A DNA stretch of 64,000 bases, from positions 33,165-97,164 of the forward strand of contig MEHQ01000242.1 in NCBI GenBank assembly GCA_008828725.1, given 5' to 3'. The translations under genes and the position numbers were made by a program. Shown one piece after another: positions 61,641-64,000 of the stretch. Numbering within the stretch: the first letter of the stretch is position 1; each line of letters opens with the position of its first letter. The notes beneath the pieces were generated by a model, which was not told the DNA's origin, searched no databases, and saw only the letters and a program-made list of their open reading frames with translations. The DNA is from Saccharina japonica. Taxonomy: Eukaryota; Sar; Phaeophyceae; Laminariales; Laminariaceae.

Positions 61641-62345
61641 TTGGATCAACACCTGGGTGTTTTCTTTGGGATGCCGCTTGCGGGAACCGGTAAAACATAC
61701 ACGCTCAATGCACTCTCGGCCGGATTGCAATCCCTGGGTCACGTTTGCGTGTGCGTTGCCACCACAGGTATCGCTGCCTGTGAGCTCCCAAATGGACGTA
61801 CAACACACTATACGTTTCGAATGCCTATAAACGAGAGACTTGCAGAGGGATGTGTGTGCGACATATACGTCCGTGACGATCGCGCCGAGTTATTGCGCAA
61901 GTGCTATTTAGTCATGTGGGATGAGATTCCATCGACACATCGTTTTTGTGTGGAAGCACTTAATCGCACCCTTCGTCATCTAAATTGGGTTAATCGCCCT
62001 TTCGGCAGGAAAATAATATTACTGTGTGGGGACTGGCGACAAACCGGTCCTATCGTGCCGTTCGGGGCTGACGCTGATGTGGTACAAGCGTCACTCATTT
62101 CTTCCCCGTTGTGGGGGAAGCTCCAGCGGCGGCATCTTACGTTACCCCAACGTGATCAAGGCGACACATCTCATACTCAATTCGTTCGCCAAGTAGGTGA
62201 AAGTAGGGTACCCACATCGATAGTCCATGGTACCAAAACCACAGGGCTCACTCAATCGGTCGTTAACCCTGATGGTGACCCCATGTACTGCATAGATCAC
62301 GTGAATGACGTCGACCAACTAATTGCCTTCATGTACCCGGACCTT
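61641..62345 (+). pseudogene. Helitron PIF1-like helicase domain, C-terminally cut
   Basis: A 5'-3' helicase of the PIF1 type unwinds DNA during transposition. Visible motifs: Walker A PLAGTGKTYTLNAL (consensus GPGGTGKT, first G replaced), motif Ia CVATTGIAACELPNGRTTH, Walker B YLVMWDEIPSTH, motif III ILLCGDWRQTGPIV and the run to ..VNDVDQLIAFMYPDL. The homology stops within a few residues at 62345, where repeat R begins. The frame then closes by chance at 62402. About 235 helicase residues remain. Confidence 0.88.
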
Positions 62346-62640
62346 ACCTGCGAATCAAGGCAATGCCAAGGGTTGCAGGAAGAAGGGAATGCTGCGTGCT
62401 GAAATATTCAGTTCGCAACCTCATTTCTCAGTCTCAACAGTCAGTCTCAGAAACGTAATCAGTCGCTTTCGGTGTTCCCTGGATAGTCTCAGTCTTCAGG
62501 AAAGTTTGTGAGATTTACGACAACAATCTGATGGCGCTCGTCGTGTTTTGACATCTTGACACATACTACGTGCAGAATCAAGGCAGGCAGTGCCAGGTAG
62601 GTGTTGCAGGAAGGAAACGCTACTGTTAGGACTGTCATTA
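62345..62640 (-). repeat. Repeat R, inverted copy truncating the Helitron
   Basis: Reverse complement of R (17760-18050): gaatcaaggcaatgccaag, ggttgcaggaagaaggga, tgcgaacctcattt-like and gtaatcagtcgc words, then a second partial unit (cagaatcaaggcaggcag at 62575). It starts exactly where helicase homology ends. Confidence 0.8.
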
Positions 62641-62813
62641 GACACGTATTTACGCCAAAACTGGCTCTTTTTATGTCACGAGATCCAGTTGAAATAAAAA
62701 TTTAAACTTTTGACCTTTAGAAAATAAACCAATCAGAGCCAGTCAAATGTCGTCATGATGAACGGCCCAAAAACCAAAAAAAAAATAAGCTCCACGCTAC
62801 TCGTACGTGCGGG

Positions 62814-63053
62814 ATGAAGTTGGGCAGTCTAGTTCGAGCTGCCTGCCAAGTACTCTCTGCTCGTGACGCTGCTTGCACTTTGAACAGTAACTCCTGGGGT
62901 AAGCAACCTTTACGACACAACCCACAGCCCACAATAGACGAGGCCCAAGCCCGCTTGTCTCGCGGAACTCCAGCGCTCATGGCGATGACTGCCCACACGT
63001 TACGGCAGCAACCGTCCGTGCCAGATCAAAACCAACTGCTGCAGCAGCATTGA
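62814..63053 (+). CDS. Candidate 79-codon protein, Gln-rich end
   Basis: Not recognised. ATG (MKLGSLVRAACQVLSARD) to TGA at 63051. Hydrophilic, no membrane span; contains TIDEAQARLSRGTP and ends ..VPDQNQLLQQH in CAG codons. Immediately overlapping in another phase, 63050-63238 is Ser/Gly-rich then basic (GRMARPMRSGDRAHNAW). The pair could be two exons or one frame broken by slippage in the CAG tract. The leading ~60 residues look like real protein. Confidence 0.28.
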   Translation: MKLGSLVRAACQVLSARDAACTLNSNSWGKQPLRHNPQPTIDEAQARLSRGTPALMAMTAHTLRQQPSVPDQNQLLQQH

Positions 63054-63378
63054 GTAGCAGCATTGAGCAGTATCATCAAGCAGAAGCAGTAACAAGCAGC
63101 AGCAGCAGCAGCAACGGCAGCAGCGGCAGGATGGCCCGGCCCATGCGCAGCGGCGATCGCGCGCACAATGCTTGGTTGGCTGCTGCAGCCAGCCAAGCCT
63201 GCTACTTGCACCTGCGGGACTCTGACCACTTCACTTAACTCTTGAAAACCGCAGGCAGCCATAGACGACCCCGGACGCCGATGAGCAATTAAAACCGTAG
63301 CCGCAGCCGACCCCGGACGCTGATGCGCAGTTAGCACCCACCAACTGCAGCAGTCATTATCCGGATCTGCTGCTGTGT

Positions 63379-63423
<45 letters not shown>
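63379..63423 (+). repeat. (CAG)15 tract
   Basis: Fifteen uninterrupted CAG triplets. The minus strand reads as Ala or Leu runs and the plus strand as Ser or Gln. A related shorter tract lies near 63095-63125. Confidence 0.95.
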
Positions 63424-63425
<2 letters not shown>

Positions 63426-63506
63426 ATGATGGCTACTGCCTGGTAATATTGCTCAGCAATGCTGGTAGTCTCCCTCTCATAGTACAATGAATCGTACGCA
63501 TATAAA

Positions 63507-63582
63507 GCTTTGTCCGTAAATATAACGACCGTTTGGACTGAATATAAATATGAAAACGGTCTTTAACTTTAGGTACACAGTG
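63507..63582 (+). mobile_element. Micro-MITE, family M, copy 4
   Basis: Left gctttgtccgtaaatataac and, complemented, right ccactgtgtacctaaagtta are inverted, followed inwards by GACCGTTT/AAACGGTC. The right arm is diverged. Together with copy 3 it brackets the Helitron block. Confidence 0.55.
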
Positions 63583-63584
63583 GT

Positions 63585-64000
63585 AGGGAATAATATGAAA
63601 AACGAGTTACTGCTGTGGAGACCCGAAAAAATAGTTGAGGGTTGTTTTTAAAAATACAGTACATACAAGGGGGGATTCGCCGCGGCGGGCTGACGCCCGC
63701 CTGCGGCTACGCGCAATTCCCGTAACGGCGAAGAGTAGGAGAGGTAGAATAATAGGTAAGCTTAGGGCGCACAAAAGCAACTACGTACTGCCAAGGGGTG
63801 TACAATTAATAACAGCACAGGGCACCCACAGGCACCCAATGAGAAACACTACAGTAATTCTAACCCAGGCTGGGTTTCTTATTTACTCGAGAGAGGGTGC
63901 GTTCTATACTAAATCTTAATTTTCATTGTAACGGTTCCCGAAATCATTATTTCCTTGTAAATCTCAGTCAGGGTTGTTAATACCCTGTTTCAAATTAAGT
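63585..64000. other. No gene called at the right edge
   Basis: A plus-strand frame (63635-63919) has a basic stretch but no distinctive features. The GC-rich hairpin gccgcggcgggctgacgccc at about 63678-63700 is the only other feature seen. Confidence 0.4.

Larger units (their letters stand above)
60130..62345 (+). mobile_element. Broken Helitron (Rep-helicase)
   Basis: Helitrons are rolling-circle DNA transposons encoding one Rep-helicase protein. Here Rep and helicase motifs follow in the correct order and direction. The front of the protein and the 5' TC end are missing: Rep homology starts close to MITE copy M3. The back is cut at about 62345, where an inverted R repeat begins in mid-domain, so helicase motifs V-VI and the 3' hairpin/CTRR end are lost. 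Several frame changes and in-frame stops lie between (near 60705, 60960, 61332 and 61630). Confidence 0.85.

Noticed and set aside
63026-63487. Minus-strand 153-codon frame with an alanine run
   Set aside because: The alanines are the complement of (CAG)15 and the rest follows CAG-rich DNA.

Overview
The window is repeat-dense eukaryotic DNA. It shows no operons, no bacterial signals, no recognisable housekeeping gene and no canonical tRNA or rRNA. It does hold tRNA-derived SINEs, a Helitron remnant, a fossil tyrosine-recombinase (YR) retroelement, many TIR elements without a transposase, minisatellites and two or three kinds of hairpin-bearing satellite arrays. Overlapping GTAC, CAG and TACGAGTAC words fill the spaces. 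I cannot place the organism; a large, transposon-rich nuclear genome with internal TTAGGG-like motifs is all the sequence supports. Most open frames under about 120 codons cannot be separated from chance here, so the gene calls are candidates and are scored low.

Layout. 1-4.8 kb: a tandem segmental duplication built from a GC-rich hairpin repeat (U), with palindromic 41-43 bp minisatellites in the second copy. 4.8-10 kb: mostly unique DNA with homopolymers, a sequence gap inside poly-C, two tiny palindromic MITEs and a candidate minus-strand gene (9.4-10.0 kb). 10.1-13.6 kb: the YR-retroelement fossil with split direct repeats. 13.7-15.5 kb: repeat V/X, which recurs inverted at 41.6-42.6 kb. 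15.5-26 kb: W and R repeats, a nested pair of TIR elements (18.2-21.0 kb) and another TIR element at 23.1-23.9 kb. 26-31 kb: a 348-codon frame, then a 3.5-kb array of B-box-like (GGTCGAACC) units. 31-44 kb: a TA-flanked DNA transposon (33.86-34.80 kb), a SINE, several candidate frames, a 450-bp tandem triplication and the inverted V copy, which carries a 284-bp MITE with a 10-bp target duplication. 44.5-45.7 kb: a second hairpin array. 45.7-49.1 kb: lower-repeat DNA with candidate frames and a TIR element. 49.2-53.2 kb: two SINEs, a YR-element fragment and more candidates. 53.7-58.4 kb: a 178-bp satellite carrying a CCAATCAG box, split by a 0.8-kb insertion. 58.4-64 kb: a W copy, a CCAAT-rich segment, the broken Helitron (60.1-62.3 kb) cut off by an R repeat, and CAG tracts.

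The most informative signals are structural: a perfect 9-bp target duplication around a 1,050-bp fold-back element nested in a related older element; an insertion whose empty site survives in a paralogous copy 28 kb away; and arrays built from Pol III B-box-like or NF-Y-like (CCAAT) motifs rather than neutral satellite sequence.
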